64,000 bases of DNA, from assembly GCA_030278955.1 (NCBI GenBank), contig JAOANR010000015.1, positions 19,625,073 through 19,689,072 of the forward strand, given 5' to 3'. The position numbers were made by a program, and so were the translations under genes. Source of the DNA: Hygrophila difformis (lineage: Eukaryota > Streptophyta > Magnoliopsida > Lamiales > Acanthaceae). The notes beneath the pieces are model-generated. The model searched no databases, was not told the origin of the DNA, and saw only the letters and a program-made list of their open reading frames with translations. Shown one piece after another: positions 9,797 to 22,016 of this stretch (within the stretch, counting starts at the first letter, position 1; each line of letters starts with the position of its first letter).

Positions 9797-12595
9797 ATGG
9801 CACCACTGGAAATGAAGGAGTTAAAAGAACAACTCGATGAGCTATTAGGAAAGGGTTACATAAGACCGAGTACGTCCCCTTGGGGAGCACCGGTTTTATT
9901 TGTCAAGAAGAAAGACGGAGGACTACGTCTTTGCATAGATTACCGAGGACTAAACCAAGTGACCATTAAGAATAAATACCCCCTACCGAGAATAGAGGAT
10001 CTGTTTGATCAACTGAAGGGAGCTTCAGTATTCTCGAAGATCGATTTGCGATCTGGGTATCATCAATTGAGGATCGCCGAGAAGGACATTCCGAAGACGG
10101 CATTTCGAACGCGATATGGCCATTACGAGTTCACAGTGTTATTCTTCGGGTTAACAAATGCTCCGGCCATGTTCATGAATCTCATGAACAACGTGTTCCG
10201 AGAATTGTTAGATCAGTGCGTCGTAGTGTTCATCGACGACATCCTGATCTACTCAAAGAGCGAGGAAGAGCATGCCCAACACTTACATCAAGTGTTAGGA
10301 ATCTTGCGAAGAAATCAGCTGTACGACAAGCTGTCGAAATGCGATTTCTGGTTGAAAGAAGTGGCATTTCTCGGACACATAGTATCCGCTGAAGGAGTAT
10401 CAGTGGATCCGGCAAAGGTTTCTGCCGTGACGGAGTGGGTAACTCCGAAGAGTCCAACAGAAATAAGGAGTTTCCTTGGATTAGCTGGGTATTATAGACG
10501 ATTTGTGAAGGACTTTTCAAGGATTGCACGTCCTTTGACCCAGCTACTGAAGAAAGGAGCAAAATACGAGTGGACCGAAGCGTGTGAGACTGCATTTCAA
10601 GAGCTGAAGAAACGACTCACAACCACACCCGTATTAACATTACCATCAGAGAATGGTGACTTCGAAGTATATAGCGATGCTTCGAAGGAAGGTTTAGGTT
10701 GTGTTGTGATGCAAGACTCGAGAGTCGTAGCCTATGCATCACGCCAACTAAAACCTCACGAGGAAAATTATCCGACACACGACCTGGAGTTGGCAGCGGT
10801 CGTTTTCGCTCTAAAGATATGGAGACATTATCTTTATGGGCGGAAGTGTCGAATGTTCACCGACCACAAGAGCTTGAAATATATATTCACTCAGAAGGAG
10901 TTGAATTTGAGACAGCGAAGGTGGTTGGAACTTATTAAAGACTACGATTTAGAGATAGCATACCACGAGGGGAAGGCGAATGTGGTAGCCGATGCCCTAA
11001 CTCGGAAAACCCAACACGTTACAAACTCGTTGGTAATTCCGCCGGCATTGTATATGGAATTGGCAAGATTGGAGCTAGAACTTGTGCATCCTGGCACAGT
11101 GAGAGAAACGATCAATGCCATGATCGTAGAAACTCCAATATTGGACGAGATTCGACTCGCTCAACCGGGCGACCCGAAACTCGAGAAGATAAAAGGGTAT
11201 ATTGCCGAAGGAAAGGCAATAGGATTTGCTGTCCACGAGGATGGAAGCATCCGTTTTAAAGGGAGATGGTGTGTGCCCCTTAAATGTGCCGAGTTGAAAC
11301 AAAGGTTGATGGAGGAAGGGCACAACACGCCATATTCCGTACATCCCGGAGGTGACAAGCTATACAAAGATCTGAAGAAGATCTATTGGTGGCCAGGAAT
11401 GAAGAAGGAAGTGGCGAACTTCGTAGCGAGATGTCTCACCTGCCAAAAGGTTAAGGCAGTGCGACATAAACCCTTAGGATTGATGCAACCACTAGAGATT
11501 CCAAGTTGGAAGTGGGATAGCATCTCAATGGACTTTGTCTCGGGATTACCCCGATCACCTAAAGGCATGAACAAGATTTGGGTGATTGTGGATAGGCTAA
11601 CGAAGACAGCCATATTTATCCCAATGAAAGACACGTGGACTATGGACCAATTGGCCCGAGCCTACATTGATAATGTGGTACGACGACATGGAGTACCACA
11701 TGATATCATTTCCGATAGAGACAGTAGATTTGTCTCTCATTTCTGGACGGAGTTACAAAAAGCTCTCGGTACTCAAATCAAAATGAGCACCGCATTCCAC
11801 CCGATGACGGATGATCAAACCGAGAGAACAATCCAAACACTGGAAGACATGCTGAGAGCATGTGTGTTGGAATTCAAAGGAAATTGGGAATCTCATTTAC
11901 CCTTGATTGAGTTTTCCTATAATAATAGCTACCATGCTAGCATAGGCATGGCACCTTTCGAGGCATTGTATGGACGAAAGTGCCGAAGCCCATTGAGCTG
12001 GGAAGAAAACGATAAGTCCGTGGTAGTGGGACCACAACTTATCGAAGACATGGCTCAACAAATCAAAGTGACTCAAGGGAAGATGAAAGCCGCACAAGAC
12101 CGTCAAAAGAGTTATGCCGACGTGAGACGACGAGACCTAGAATTTCAAGTGGGAGATAGAGTCATGCTAAAGATATCACCCATGAAGGGGGTGATGCGCT
12201 TTGGCAAGCGATGGAAGTTAAGTCCTCGATATATAGGACCTTACGAAATTCTAGAACGAGTCGGAACTCTAGCCTACCGATTGACTTTACCGCCACACTT
12301 AGATCGAGTTCATAATGTCTTCCATGTCTCGCAACTAAAGAAGTATGTGTCGGACCCGACACATGTACTTCAACCGGAGATAATTGAGCTCGATGAAGAT
12401 TTGACTTACGAAGAAGTCCCAGTGCGTATTCTCGATACTAAGGAACGAGTAACGAGGAACAAAACCGTCAAAATGATCAAAGTTCTTTGGTCAAACCACG
12501 AAAGTGAGACGGCAACTTGGGAAGTAGAATCCGACATGAGAGAGCGCTACCCGACATTGTTCCAAACCGATACCGACACAGTTATGGGGACATAA
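9797..12595 (+). CDS. pol: Pol of element B: reverse transcriptase, RNase H, integrase, chromodomain
   Basis: 932 codons from the first ATG after a TAG at 9791-9793, which replaces the Tyr codon of the conserved APYRM. RT is at about 1-190 ([14 protein letters not shown]; catalytic FIDDILIYS). RNase H is at about 280-410 ([32 protein letters not shown]). Integrase follows, with the HHCC finger (H..H then CLTCQK), catalytic D in [10 protein letters not shown] in IISDRDSRF, and E in [11 protein letters not shown]. The C-terminus has the chromodomain-like segment ([29 protein letters not shown]). All catalytic residues remain. The enzyme copies element RNA to DNA and inserts it, with the chromodomain probably guiding target choice. 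Because of upstream frameshifts it cannot be made as one Gag-Pol. Confidence 0.93.
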   Translation: MAPLEMKELKEQLDELLGKGYIRPSTSPWGAPVLFVKKKDGGLRLCIDYRGLNQVTIKNKYPLPRIEDLFDQLKGASVFSKIDLRSGYHQLRIAEKDIPKTAFRTRYGHYEFTVLFFGLTNAPAMFMNLMNNVFRELLDQCVVVFIDDILIYSKSEEEHAQHLHQVLGILRRNQLYDKLSKCDFWLKEVAFLGHIVSAEGVSVDPAKVSAVTEWVTPKSPTEIRSFLGLAGYYRRFVKDFSRIARPLTQLLKKGAKYEWTEACETAFQELKKRLTTTPVLTLPSENGDFEVYSDASKEGLGCVVMQDSRVVAYASRQLKPHEENYPTHDLELAAVVFALKIWRHYLYGRKCRMFTDHKSLKYIFTQKELNLRQRRWLELIKDYDLEIAYHEGKANVVADALTRKTQHVTNSLVIPPALYMELARLELELVHPGTVRETINAMIVETPILDEIRLAQPGDPKLEKIKGYIAEGKAIGFAVHEDGSIRFKGRWCVPLKCAELKQRLMEEGHNTPYSVHPGGDKLYKDLKKIYWWPGMKKEVANFVARCLTCQKVKAVRHKPLGLMQPLEIPSWKWDSISMDFVSGLPRSPKGMNKIWVIVDRLTKTAIFIPMKDTWTMDQLARAYIDNVVRRHGVPHDIISDRDSRFVSHFWTELQKALGTQIKMSTAFHPMTDDQTERTIQTLEDMLRACVLEFKGNWESHLPLIEFSYNNSYHASIGMAPFEALYGRKCRSPLSWEENDKSVVVGPQLIEDMAQQIKVTQGKMKAAQDRQKSYADVRRRDLEFQVGDRVMLKISPMKGVMRFGKRWKLSPRYIGPYEILERVGTLAYRLTLPPHLDRVHNVFHVSQLKKYVSDPTHVLQPEIIELDEDLTYEEVPVRILDTKERVTRNKTVKMIKVLWSNHESETATWEVESDMRERYPTLFQTDTDTVMGT

Positions 12596-12605
12596 CTGCA
12601 ATCTT

Positions 12606-12618
12606 AAGGGGGAGAGGA
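12606..12618 (+). promoter_or_regulatory. Polypurine tract of element B
   Basis: AAGGGGGAGAGGA directly before the 3' LTR start; primes plus-strand DNA synthesis. Confidence 0.88.
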
Positions 12619-15433
12619 TGTCATACCACCTATTTTTCGTGCATTTTTGTAAACTTTTGAACTACGTTATGGCTTGATCCCTTTACCGGGTACGTAGACA
12701 GCTTAGAAGTTTTAATTCTAAGTTCAGTCACAAAATAATAAAACAAACACAAGACCTTAGCACGAGAAAAGCCGAAACACAACTTCGAGGACGAAGTTGA
12801 TTCTTAAGGAGGGTAGACTGTAATACCCGTGAATTTTCCAACATAAAATAAAACAATAAATAAATAAATAAATAATAAATAAAATAAATACCATAAATAA
12901 ATAAATGAATCCAGCAAATAAAGAAATAAAGAAAGATAAGGAAATGAGAAATGAGATTTCTACTTAAAAAGGAATTAAAGGAATTTAATTAAATAAAAGG
13001 AGGGATTAAAGGTAAATAAATTATACACCAAAACCCGACACTAATGAACTCGAGGATTCGAGTCCAAAACATCCAATTAGACCCGAGAATAAATTTAGAG
13101 AGAAAGTAGAAACCCGAAGATACCCCGGAAATCGGAATTCGGGAGCATAGAGGGATAGAAACCCGAAAGAGAGGCGGAAAAGCACGACGGATCGCACGAC
13201 CCGCCCGGACCGAAGTCCAGGCGAGTTCGGCGCGGTGGCCGCGCGGTCAGAAGAGGAAGGGCGCGCCACGACCGCGCCAAGCGACAGATTCGCCCGTTGC
13301 GTGAATCTCTCGCCCGAACGCGGATTTTCCGACTTTCGGTTGAACGTCTCTCGACCCAAGACCCTTAGGTCAGATGTTGGACGCCCTAGGACCTGGAAAT
13401 CTATAAATAAGACCTCCTAGGAGCTCCAAATACTTTTACGAAACCCTACAACCTTCTACACATTCGAAACCCTAAATCCGGAGTCGTCGGAGGCACGAAA
13501 CCAAAGGCGAGACCTGTTGGACGAAATTTCTACAGATCTCCATAGTCGTGGTAAGTCTCGATCCAATCTTTGTTCCATAAACGATTCGAAAACGAATCCT
13601 AATCATCTTCTTTTCTCTTCTACACCTTGTATTGGATCTAGATCGTAGAACCCGACGAACGGAGAGGAGAAACGGTGGACTGGAAGCCACGCCTTCGAAT
13701 AGACGATCCCAGACGTTCATAAACTCTGTAAGTTAACTCTTACATGGTTTTGGGATGAATTAAAACATTCAAAACTAAAAGATTAACAAGAAATCGAAAA
13801 TCTGTCAATTTAAACTTTCTATCGACGTAACAGATTTGATGAATTTTTCCGAACCTTAAAACGAACTCAAACGGAGAAACTTAAAACATGAAAAACGTTC
13901 CTAAGACTTAGATCTAGCTACTGTAAATTTTTGAGAATTTTTGGAGTCGATTTGATATGTGAAAACCCACCGAAACCGAGCTGTTTGAATCTAGATCTTG
14001 AAATCTTGAACAGAACTTAGGAATGATCTTGATCACGTTTTTGACATAGGATGTAGACTGTTTTAGATCTTTGGCCAAACATGAAAGTAGTAGATAATTG
14101 TCTTAAGATGATCTCTGTAAAATTTCATCAAATTTGGAGTTGAATTGCTATGGTAGAATTCGAAATCTTTAAACTGTGATACATTAAACTCGGACAGAAT
14201 TATTCTTATGCGAAAATTGGTGATTTTGACCTACTTAGGTAACTCGGATTGAAAAAGTTAAAACACGAAAGTTGTAGATCTTGACGTTTCTGAGTCAGAT
14301 ATGAAATTTTGGAATTTGTGGAATTAAATCTGATTTTAGACGAATTTTAGACTAAACTGTGGTTTACCGGAAACAAAATCTTGAAATCTTGTTGAAACAT
14401 GGATTAACCTTTAGGGTTGAAACGAGTTGAGATATTATTTTTTAAATAAATACAATTGAATCAGATTTTAAAAAAAATTTAATCCCCTTACAAACTTGAT
14501 AAATTAAAATTAGGGGTGAGTGCTCTGCAGGGTGCCCCCTAACGATTCACTTCGTGCCGTAATGGACGATGGTGACCCCGCGCGCTAAACTTGAAATGTG
14601 ATATTGCCAAAACGGCGAAATATAGAGCCTACACTCTCGTGAATATCCGTATGGGTTTCCCGAGGCTCCGGAGTGGTACTGGGTATGGCTGATACGGTTG
14701 CGGCCGCCGGGCTACCGGCTAAACTTGTTGACATCGCGATACTATCGTGAAACTTGAGATACCAAATAGGGAATGTAATGGGGATATTAAACTAAATTAA
14801 ATTAGATTAAATTATGTTGATGTCCAATTAATTTATTTAAATGCTTTCTTTAAATTATGGTTATTATTCTAAACCATACGATATGTGTTATTAAATAGAG
14901 CCCTGAAATAAATTATGCTATTGAATAGTTGATTAGATTAAATTGAATATTATGTTATTACCATGCTTTCAGTTATTTATTAAATTAATGGCTTTTAAAC
15001 CCTACGATCATGCATGTGTTAGCTTACTCAGCAAGTTTGCTGACCAAAACTGTTTTTATTCCTTTTCTTACAGAATATGTGGAATGAGCATGTGTGAACA
15101 CGAATCATGCATGGGATTTTGGGAACTTTGTTTTGCTTTTAAATTCGTACTTTAGACTATATTATGAACGGGCATGTTTAACCCGTGTTTTGGCCATGTC
15201 GGCCCTATTTAAATTTTCCGCTGCGATACTATACTAAAACAATTATTTCCGCTGCGCTATACTATTATTATTTTCCAATTATATTGTATGGGCTATCTTG
15301 AATGATTTAAACACTTTTAAATACTGCAATACCTAGCCTTGCATCTCTTTAGTAAGCTCGGAGAAACCGTGTCTTACTAGGGGGATGTGGCGGTGACATC
15401 CCGACCTTGGTGACCAAAAACCGGGGTGTTACA
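12619..15433 (+). repeat. 3' LTR of element B
   Basis: 2815 bp, the partner of 4086-6899 with scattered single-base differences, for example in the GC-rich block around 13245. It carries the same TATA box (13402-13409), internal polypurine block (12782-12828) and splice-like module. Ends GGGTGTTACA followed by GCCAT. Confidence 0.93.
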
Positions 15434-15438
15434 GCCAT
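15434..15438. repeat. Target site duplication of element B (right)
   Basis: GCCAT, identical to 4081-4085. Confidence 0.93.
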
Positions 15439-15961
15439 CGTCAGCCAAACCGAAATAGACATTGATCGCCCGAGCACTGAAGTCGAGATAGCGACCACGA
15501 ACCCATACTCGAGATAAGTCATCACCCTCCCCAAGACCGCCAATGTTGGCGATAACCTCCATAGCCAGATAACCGGAGGCAACGCCCTCGGGATGACGTG
15601 CAAGTCCAGTCCACTGCAAGTACTCCAAGACCGCACTGACCCTATCATCGCCCAAATAATCAAGATATATGCCTCTCTCGGGGACATAAGCCATGTTTCG
15701 ACGAAGCTCGTCGAAATAAAAGTCCTGGGCGGCCCTCGTCCTAAAACGAAACCTGTCATGCCGGTGAGGACGCACCTCATCAGGGAGACCCCTGAGTCTC
15801 GGGCCCCGCTGCTCCTCATCCTCTTTGGACTCGCTCTCATCAGAATCAGGCATCACCGGAGCGGCAGTGCTAGGGCCAGCCTCATCGCGCTGAGCAACCC
15901 ATCTCCTGGTCCTCGGAGGACACATGAGAGACGCCAAGACAACCCACAAAAAGAGCAACAT
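15434..15961 (-). pseudogene. Antisense ORF of element A, N-terminal part
   Basis: Minus-strand frame opening at 15961, or more likely at the ATG near 15926 (MCPPRTRRW), and running to the insertion edge of element B. After an acidic stretch (DSDESESKEDEEQRGP) it has the features of the first half of the plant transposon antisense-ORF domain: FRTRAAQDFYFDEL, YVPERGIYLD, VLEYLQWTGLAR, YLAMEVIANIGGL, and VRGRYLDFSARAINVYFGL. It continues in frame into 3283-4085 across the target duplication. A TTTGCAG just upstream of the first ATG on the minus strand could be a splice acceptor. Function unknown. Confidence 0.72.
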
Positions 15962-16829
15962 CCTGCAAATTATCCAATACCAATTATAAGACTAAATTCC
16001 ACACAAAAATCAAGCAGAAATACGTAAGGGACAACAATATAGACTTCCATCGTGAGTATTCAATAAGAACATCAAGTCCTATCGTTCGCTAAGGCAAACC
16101 GGAAGGTAATCTAGACAAGGATATGCTCAAGCTAATTCCAAACCCTTTGTGGCATTTCATCGAACACGTTATGTGCGCAATAAACAAAATTCCAAGTTAC
16201 TAACAAACACATGGAAGTTGCCACAAAACGAAACGATCGCTCAAATAACAACTCATCATTTCCGTACGGCACCAAACAACAAAAAAAGAGCTAATAATCA
16301 CACCCCAATACCAACCAAAAATAAAAAAACTCCATAGTCTTCCTAAAGATTTAAATCTAACAAGAATTTGCCAAAAACATAAACACATTGTGGCATAAAT
16401 ACAAGCAAGGCAACAAGAGTAACATCAATTACCACATATACTTGCTAATTTGCACAAATCAAGCCTAAAAATAACAAACCCCCAATTTTTGTAACCCTAA
16501 TTCCTAAATCCCTTCACAAATCAAGTCATTCAAAGCATAAAAATTGAAATTGATAACTAAAACTAGTAGGTGCATACCTTACAAATCACAATCGAAGCCG
16601 GCACCGGGAGAAGTTGGGGATAAGAGGGCGAATTTGAGAGAAAATGTGAAGTGGTCTCGGATGGGAAATGGGGGAAGTGGCTCGCGCGGAGCGCGAGCCC
16701 TATTTTTTTCGAACTGATGCGGCCGCGCGGTCGCCGTGCGCTGAGGCCTCATACCGCGCGGGTCACGGAGGAGGTTTTATTTTTTCGATTTTGCTTAATC
16801 TCTTTTACTTTACACCACTCACTTAACCC
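15962..16829. other. Upstream region of the antisense gene, element A
   Basis: A-rich until 16570, then a GC-rich block (16600-16780) with GCGCGGTCGC-type sequence. On the minus strand this is the probable promoter and 5' untranslated region of the antisense gene. No ORF supported. Confidence 0.45.
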
Positions 16830-17316
16830 GAGCATACATTGATAATAAGGTACGACGACATGGGGTATCACCCGACATCATTCCTGACAAAGACAGTAGA
16901 ATTGCCTTGCATTTTCTTTTTGCAGGGCTACAGAAAACCCTTGGGACGAAAATACATAGGACCGTATGAAATCCTGAAAAGAGTGGGAAATCGCTTATCA
17001 ACTAGCATTGCCACCACAATTTGCTCGTGTTCACGATGTATTCCACGTCTCCCAATTGAAGGAGTACGCACACGATCCAACCCATGTGCTCCAACCGGAA
17101 GAAATTGAATTTGAAGATGACTTGAGGTACGAGGAAATTCCGATACGAATACTAGACGTGAAGGAGAGGGTAGCACGAAATAAGACCGTGAAAATGGTCA
17201 AGCTGCTTTGGTCTAACCACGAAGCCGAGACGACAACGTGGGAATTAGAGGCGGATATGAAGGAGCGTTATCGGACCCTTTTCCAAAATGATGCAACCAC
17301 AGTTATGGGGACATAA
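16830..17316 (+). pseudogene. Pol remnant of element A (integrase scrap fused to chromodomain end)
   Basis: 16830-16960 aligns by eye with the integrase of element B (YIDN..VRRHG.., then DS.R). Sequence then jumps to the region around [14 protein letters not shown]. From 17008 an open frame reads FARVHDVFHVSQL, EEIPIRILDVKERVARNK and VKMVKLLWSNHEAETTTWE, ending VMGT* as in element B. An internal deletion has removed most of integrase, and everything upstream of it is absent. A one-base shift near 17000 breaks the frame. Confidence 0.85.
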
Positions 17317-17323
17317 CTGTAGT

Positions 17324-17339
17324 CTTAAAAGGGGGAGGA
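17324..17339 (+). promoter_or_regulatory. Polypurine tract of element A
   Basis: CTTAAAAGGGGGAGGA immediately before the TGTAACAGCCC LTR start. Confidence 0.85.
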
Positions 17340-20104
17340 TGTAACAGCCCAAATATTTCCGGATATTTTTGTCCGAATATTTTGTACCCCAAATAAACAA
17401 ATTCCAATTGTTTGGAACTACGTAATGACTTGATCCCTTCACGGGGTACGTAGGCAACGTGGAAATTTCAATTCTGGGTACAGTCAAATAATAACAAACA
17501 ACAACACACAATAATACAATCGCTGAATCAAACAATTCCCGAACTCGCGAGATGATAAAGCACAACTTCGAGGACGAAGTTGATTCTTAAGGGGGGTAGA
17601 TTGTAATACCCGTTAATTTTAGGATATAAAATAAGAAGTTAATCCGATGAGAAAAGAGGTCTTGTTTCCGAGAATCCGTAAAATCGAAACTGTGCGGAAG
17701 TCAAAAGAAACCCAAGACCGACGGACTTAAGATTTCAAACATGAAATCAATTTAAGTCGGAATAAAATTAGGAAAGGAATCACAATCCGAAAAGATCCCG
17801 GAAAGTTGAGCTGAAAACAAGGAAGGATAGAAACCCGAAAGAGATGAGGAAAAGACCCGACGGATCGGATCGCACGGACCCGCCCGGACCCAGGTCCCGG
17901 CGGAGGCCGCGCGCTGGCCGCGCGGTGTTTGGCCTACCAGCGCGCCACCACCGTGTGGCACCACAGAATCCGGCCATTCACGCGTTTTCGGCGATTTCTT
18001 GCCAAAATTACAACACCCGACGATGGAAAGTAGATTTTGGATGGGGGAAGGAGTATTAGGGCGACCTAGGGTTAATCTCCACCCCATTGTCAGCCTCCCA
18101 CAGCCTCCCATTCACTCTCAAACTCTCCCAAGCCAAAACACCCTTCCGACGAACTTCCGGCGACTCCCGACGACCAACGACGACCGTAGGAACGTGTAGA
18201 TCAAGGTTTACATCCCTTAGATCATTGGTAAGGAGTACTCAGATTCCTTTTCTCATTTTTATCTCCAATCCTTAATCTAACTTTCAAATATTGGACTCGT
18301 AAACACGTTCGTGACCGAAGGAGGAAGAGAACGTGGGCAAGGATCCGTTCGTAGTAGCGTTGGACGAGCCGAGCAACCCTAGGACGACTCAAGAACACCA
18401 TTACTGTAAGTTGATGCCTTTCATATCAATACGGGGGGCTTAGGGGCGTCCGATATAGTCACGTTGTAACGAAACGTAAAAATCGAACCTAAAAACCCTA
18501 TCTTGCGCAATTTCTGAAATCCGATTAAAACTCATATTTCGAGAATTCAATCCGAGAAACTCAAAACTAGACTTTTGTTCCTAACACATTAATCTATGTT
18601 GTGTAAAAATTTCAGCCATTTTCATCGATGTTTACTATCCCAAAACGATCCGAACATAAACTTCCTTGAAAAACGTTTTCGAAAATCTGACAGTGTTGAT
18701 GTCCGAACTTGATGAGCCCGTTTCTATCTTTTCTAGTCCGAATTGATCTTTGCAATCTAAATGAGCCCGTTTCTATATTTTCTATATTTTCAGAATTTTT
18801 GGAGTCCATTTGGTATGTCAAAACGCCGATTTTCTAAACTGTGGTAATCCTGAATCCTGACAGTGTACATGTTGAGCAATAAACTCGATTTTTGACATGT
18901 TTCCTCAACTCATTTTGAAATCGTTAAAACACGAAAGTTGTTCGTTAGGGTGTTTTTGATATATCGTGAAAATTTCAGAATTTTTGGACTTGAAACGAAT
19001 TTTTAAATTAAAAAGGGGTAAACTGTGACGTCAAATGATTTTAAATCGAAGAGATTTTGAAATTTCGAAACAAACGGTCGAGACCTTGAAGTACGATACA
19101 TCTATACATTTGAAAAATCCCGTTACACTAAATTGAAACATATGAGATACTTGGCGGAGGGTGAGGGCTCTGCAGAGTGCCCCTTTAGCCTTTCTCTTCG
19201 GGCCTATAATGGACGAGAGAAATTAGATGAGATATTACGCCAAATGGCGGGAGATACATGCCCTACACCCTCGGGATTATTCGTATGGATTTCCCCGAGG
19301 CTCCGGAGTGTTTGGTGTATGGCAGATACGGCTGCGGCCGCCGGATGACCGGCTACACCTGACGAGATTGTGATGCAATCGTGAGATACTTGGAAATACT
19401 TGAGATACTTGAAATACGAAACGGCTGCGGCCGCCGGATGACCGGCTACACTAAATATTGAGAAACGGGACGTAACGGGAAAAATTAAAGATTTAATACT
19501 TTTTATGTATTTATTTATTCTTGTCTTTAAATTTTGCATTTAAATTTATGTCTTAAATTTTATAACATGTTAAAGTATTATTTATGAATTTTATGCATGT
19601 TCAAGTATACGATTAAATTAATTATTTTTAAATTGCTAAATGGAATATTTTTGTATGCATGCTTAGGAGTAAAACTTAATTATTTAATTAAACCCCTTTA
19701 TTGCTATGTTAGGATCGACTTACTCAGTATTTTATATACTGATGAAATTGTTGTTTATCTTTTTCTTTCAGAGTACGGAGATAATGCATAGCATGTGCAT
19801 TGGGGGATGGAATTATTAGACATTGTTTGATCGTTTTGTTATGGTACTTGCATATCGGGCATGTAAATCCCGAGTTTTGGCCATTTCGGCCCACTTTACA
19901 TTTTCCGCTGCGATATATTATTATTACTACTATATGTGTGGATGATACTTATTATTATTTTTAAATAAATTCCGAACTTGTTTTTAAATCTCTTTGCAAT
20001 ACCCATAGCCTTGCATCTCTTTAGCAAGCTCGGAGAATCCGTGTCTTGCTAGGGAGGTGTGGCGATGACATCCCGGCCTGGGTTATCAAATCCAGGGTGT
20101 TACA
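17340..20104 (+). repeat. 3' LTR of element A
   Basis: 2765 bp, TGTAACAGCC...GGTGTTACA. 18404-20104 matches the visible 5' LTR. The first 270 bp carry the same internal hairpin and polypurine block as element B (17551-17612). Donor-like GTAAGG/GTAAGT sites lie near 18228 and 18404, and an acceptor-like CTTACTCAG...CTTTCAG module near 19717-19771. The right flank is Ty1/copia coding sequence. Confidence 0.92.
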
Positions 20105-20209
20105 GCAAGCCAAGAACAAGTGGTAGACATATTTACAAAGCCATTGCCAAAGGTACTACTCGACAAGTTCAAGAAGATGATAGGGATGATAGATGGCAGA
20201 AGCATTTGA
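20105..20209 (+). pseudogene. C-terminal tail of a Ty1/copia Pol (rest left of window)
   Basis: 34 codons plus stop in one open frame, reading DIFTKPLPKVLLDKFKKMIG, the typical end of copia RNase H. Element A inserted inside this gene, so the 5' part lies outside the window. A polypurine tract and 3' LTR follow at once. Confidence 0.85.
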
Positions 20210-20226
20210 AGTTTACGGGGGAGTTT

Positions 20227-20529
20227 TGTTGAAAAACGGCATAAACATCAAATGCCGTAAAAGTAACAGGAATCGCCGAAGTCCAATAAGGAGGCTCATC
20301 TACCTCGCCGAAAATCTTGAAGCCACAATAAGAACAGTATTAGCATGTGTTCATTGTCTGTTGTTTATTTTCGATTCTATAAATAGGTACTTCCATTGTT
20401 GTAAAACTCAGAGCGAAGCAAAGCAAGATATACAAAGCAGCTTTAGCTAAACAACTCTCCGCTTTTAGTTATCATTTTTAGATATCAAAAGTGTAAAGTG
20501 TTCTTGTGTGTTAGATATCAAAATCAACA
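20227..20529 (+). repeat. 3' LTR of the Ty1/copia element
   Basis: 303 bp bounded by the inverted pair TGTTGA...TCAACA. It is preceded by the polypurine ACGGGGGAG and followed by GGTAC, which should be the target duplication. A TATA-like CTATAAATAG lies near 20377. The left partner is outside the window. Confidence 0.85.
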
Positions 20530-21934
20530 GGTACAACATGGGTTTAATTATAGTACCTTGAGTGTGGTTCCAAATGGAGACAAGCGGTCCAAGGTGTTGC
20601 AGGTTATGAAAAAAGTGATTCTGTATCTCAAGAATGGTTTTAACCGCCGTGCTGGGAAAGGGGACTCGTCGTTTTGGTTCTCCCCCTGGTTGCGAAAACA
20701 GCAAATTGGACCTCAATTACCCTTTGTGGCTACGCACGACCTTCACACTAAAATTCGTGATGTTGTCAAGGATGGGGAGTGGGATTGGCAGAGCTTATAT
20801 TTTATCATTCCAGCAGAGTTGAAGCATGCCATTGAGGCGTCCTCGCCTCCTGTTCTGCACGAGGAGTCACGGGACATGTGGATTTGGGAGGGGAGCTTGT
20901 CAGGAAAATATTCGGTTGGATCGGCTTATCGTCATATGTGTAGGACCATTTCTACAGATGGTTGGAGATGGTTATAGCAGGTGATGATCCCGGAGAAGGT
21001 CGGCATGTTTCTTTGGATGATATGCCATGATGCGCTTCCCACCAATTATCTTCGATGGCGAAGGAAGCTAGCTACGTCTCCGCTATGTCTCCTATGTGGT
21101 GATGGCGTGGAAAGCTGGACCCATTGCATCTTTTACTGTAATTGGGCATCGCAAGTATGGCATCAATTTCAGATTGTTATTCCCATGGACTGTGATAGTA
21201 TGGGGAAGGAAGATATCCGAGGGTTTTTGCATGGCATGTATAGGCATTATGGGGTGCAATTTCTTGCTATTGCACGGTTTATTTGGCTAGAACGTAACGG
21301 CCTTATTTTCCGCGGCAAACAGAATTCTTTATGGGCGATTAAGAGGGGCATTTACATTCTCTGTGAGGACTTTGCTAAAGCTACTCCCCAACCGACTACT
21401 GCAATGGTGGAAACTAGGTTTGTTCGTTGGAATCAAGGTGATTATCATGGGTATGTTCTAAATGTGGATGGGAGTGTACTCGGCAACCCGGGTAGCGCGG
21501 GTTTTGGATTCATTGTCCGGAATGAAGATGGTCAGTGGAAAGGTGGTGGTTATGGGTTTTTAGGTCAAGCAACCATTACTTATGCTGAATTGATTGGTCT
21601 TTTGTATGGTCTGCAGTTTCTTCTACAGCTTGGTGTCCAACGAGTATGTTGCTACAGTGATTCCACCACAGTGATCAAACTCATTGCTCAATGGGACGAG
21701 TTTCACCCTTTTGCCCCGGTTCTGCAAAGAATTCAGATGATTCAGATGATCCGTAACTCTATGGAGGTGTGTTCAATTTGTCATGTGTTAAGGGAAGGAA
21801 ACAAAGTGGTGGATAGTTTGGCTAAACATGGTGCCTCGTCGGAACAGTTCTACACCACTTGGGCCTTCCCCCCGGATTTCATTAGAGATGATATGATAGC
21901 AGATGCGACTGGCACCTGGTTCCCCAGGGTTTAA
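20530..21934 (+). pseudogene. LINE ORF2 C-terminal region: zinc-binding RT domain and RNase H
   Basis: One frame broken by a single TAG at 20975-20977. Before it is the end of RT (FNRRAGKGDSSFWFSPWL, GKYSVGSAYRHM). After it is the zf-RVT domain (PEKVGMFLWMICHDALP; CLLCGDGVESWTHCIFYC), and then an RNase H with LNVDGSVLGNPG, TYAELIGLLYGL, CYSDSTTVIKL and the histidine-containing ICHVLREGNKVVDSLA. The enzyme would copy LINE RNA at a nicked target. The stop and the 5' loss make it inactive. Confidence 0.88.
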
Positions 21935-22016
21935 CCTGCAGGGGGTTTCTCTTATGCTTTCATTTTTATTTTTGGTCTTTTTCCTTGTTTCCTGGCTTCG
22001 GCTACGCCAAAAAAAA
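20530..22016 (+). mobile_element. L1-type LINE, 3' part
   Basis: LINE ORF2 tail (zf-RVT and RNase H domains), a short 3' untranslated region and a poly-A end (22008-22016). Its left boundary is the copia insertion at 20530, so the 5' part is expected beyond the copia element and left of the window. Confidence 0.88.

Larger units (their letters stand above)
4086..15433 (+). mobile_element. Element B: complete Tekay/Del-type chromovirus (Ty3/gypsy), coding region damaged
   Basis: Two LTRs of about 2.8 kb (4086-6899 and 12619-15433), a primer site, a leader ORF, gag, protease, RT, RNase H, integrase and a C-terminal chromodomain, then a polypurine tract. It is flanked by GCCAT/GCCAT. Domain order PR-RT-RH-INT-chromodomain assigns it to chromoviruses; the style of the Gag and the chromodomain suggest Tekay/Del. 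Three lesions break gag-pol: a frameshift in protease, another before RT, and a TAG at 9791. It is inserted in the antisense gene of element A. Confidence 0.93.
1..20104 (+). mobile_element. Element A: non-autonomous chromovirus-like LTR retrotransposon, 5' edge outside window
   Basis: Sequence from base 1 to 1690 recurs at 18404-20104, so these are the two LTRs of one element; about 1.06 kb of the 5' LTR lies left of the window. Between them are an initiator-Met primer site, a leader ORF, an antisense gene and a short 3' pol remnant, but no gag, protease, RT or RNase H. Element B interrupts it at 4086-15433. Its outer right flank is a Ty1/copia coding sequence, so it inserted into that element; the expected left target duplication (GCAAG) is outside the window. 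Confidence 0.88.
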
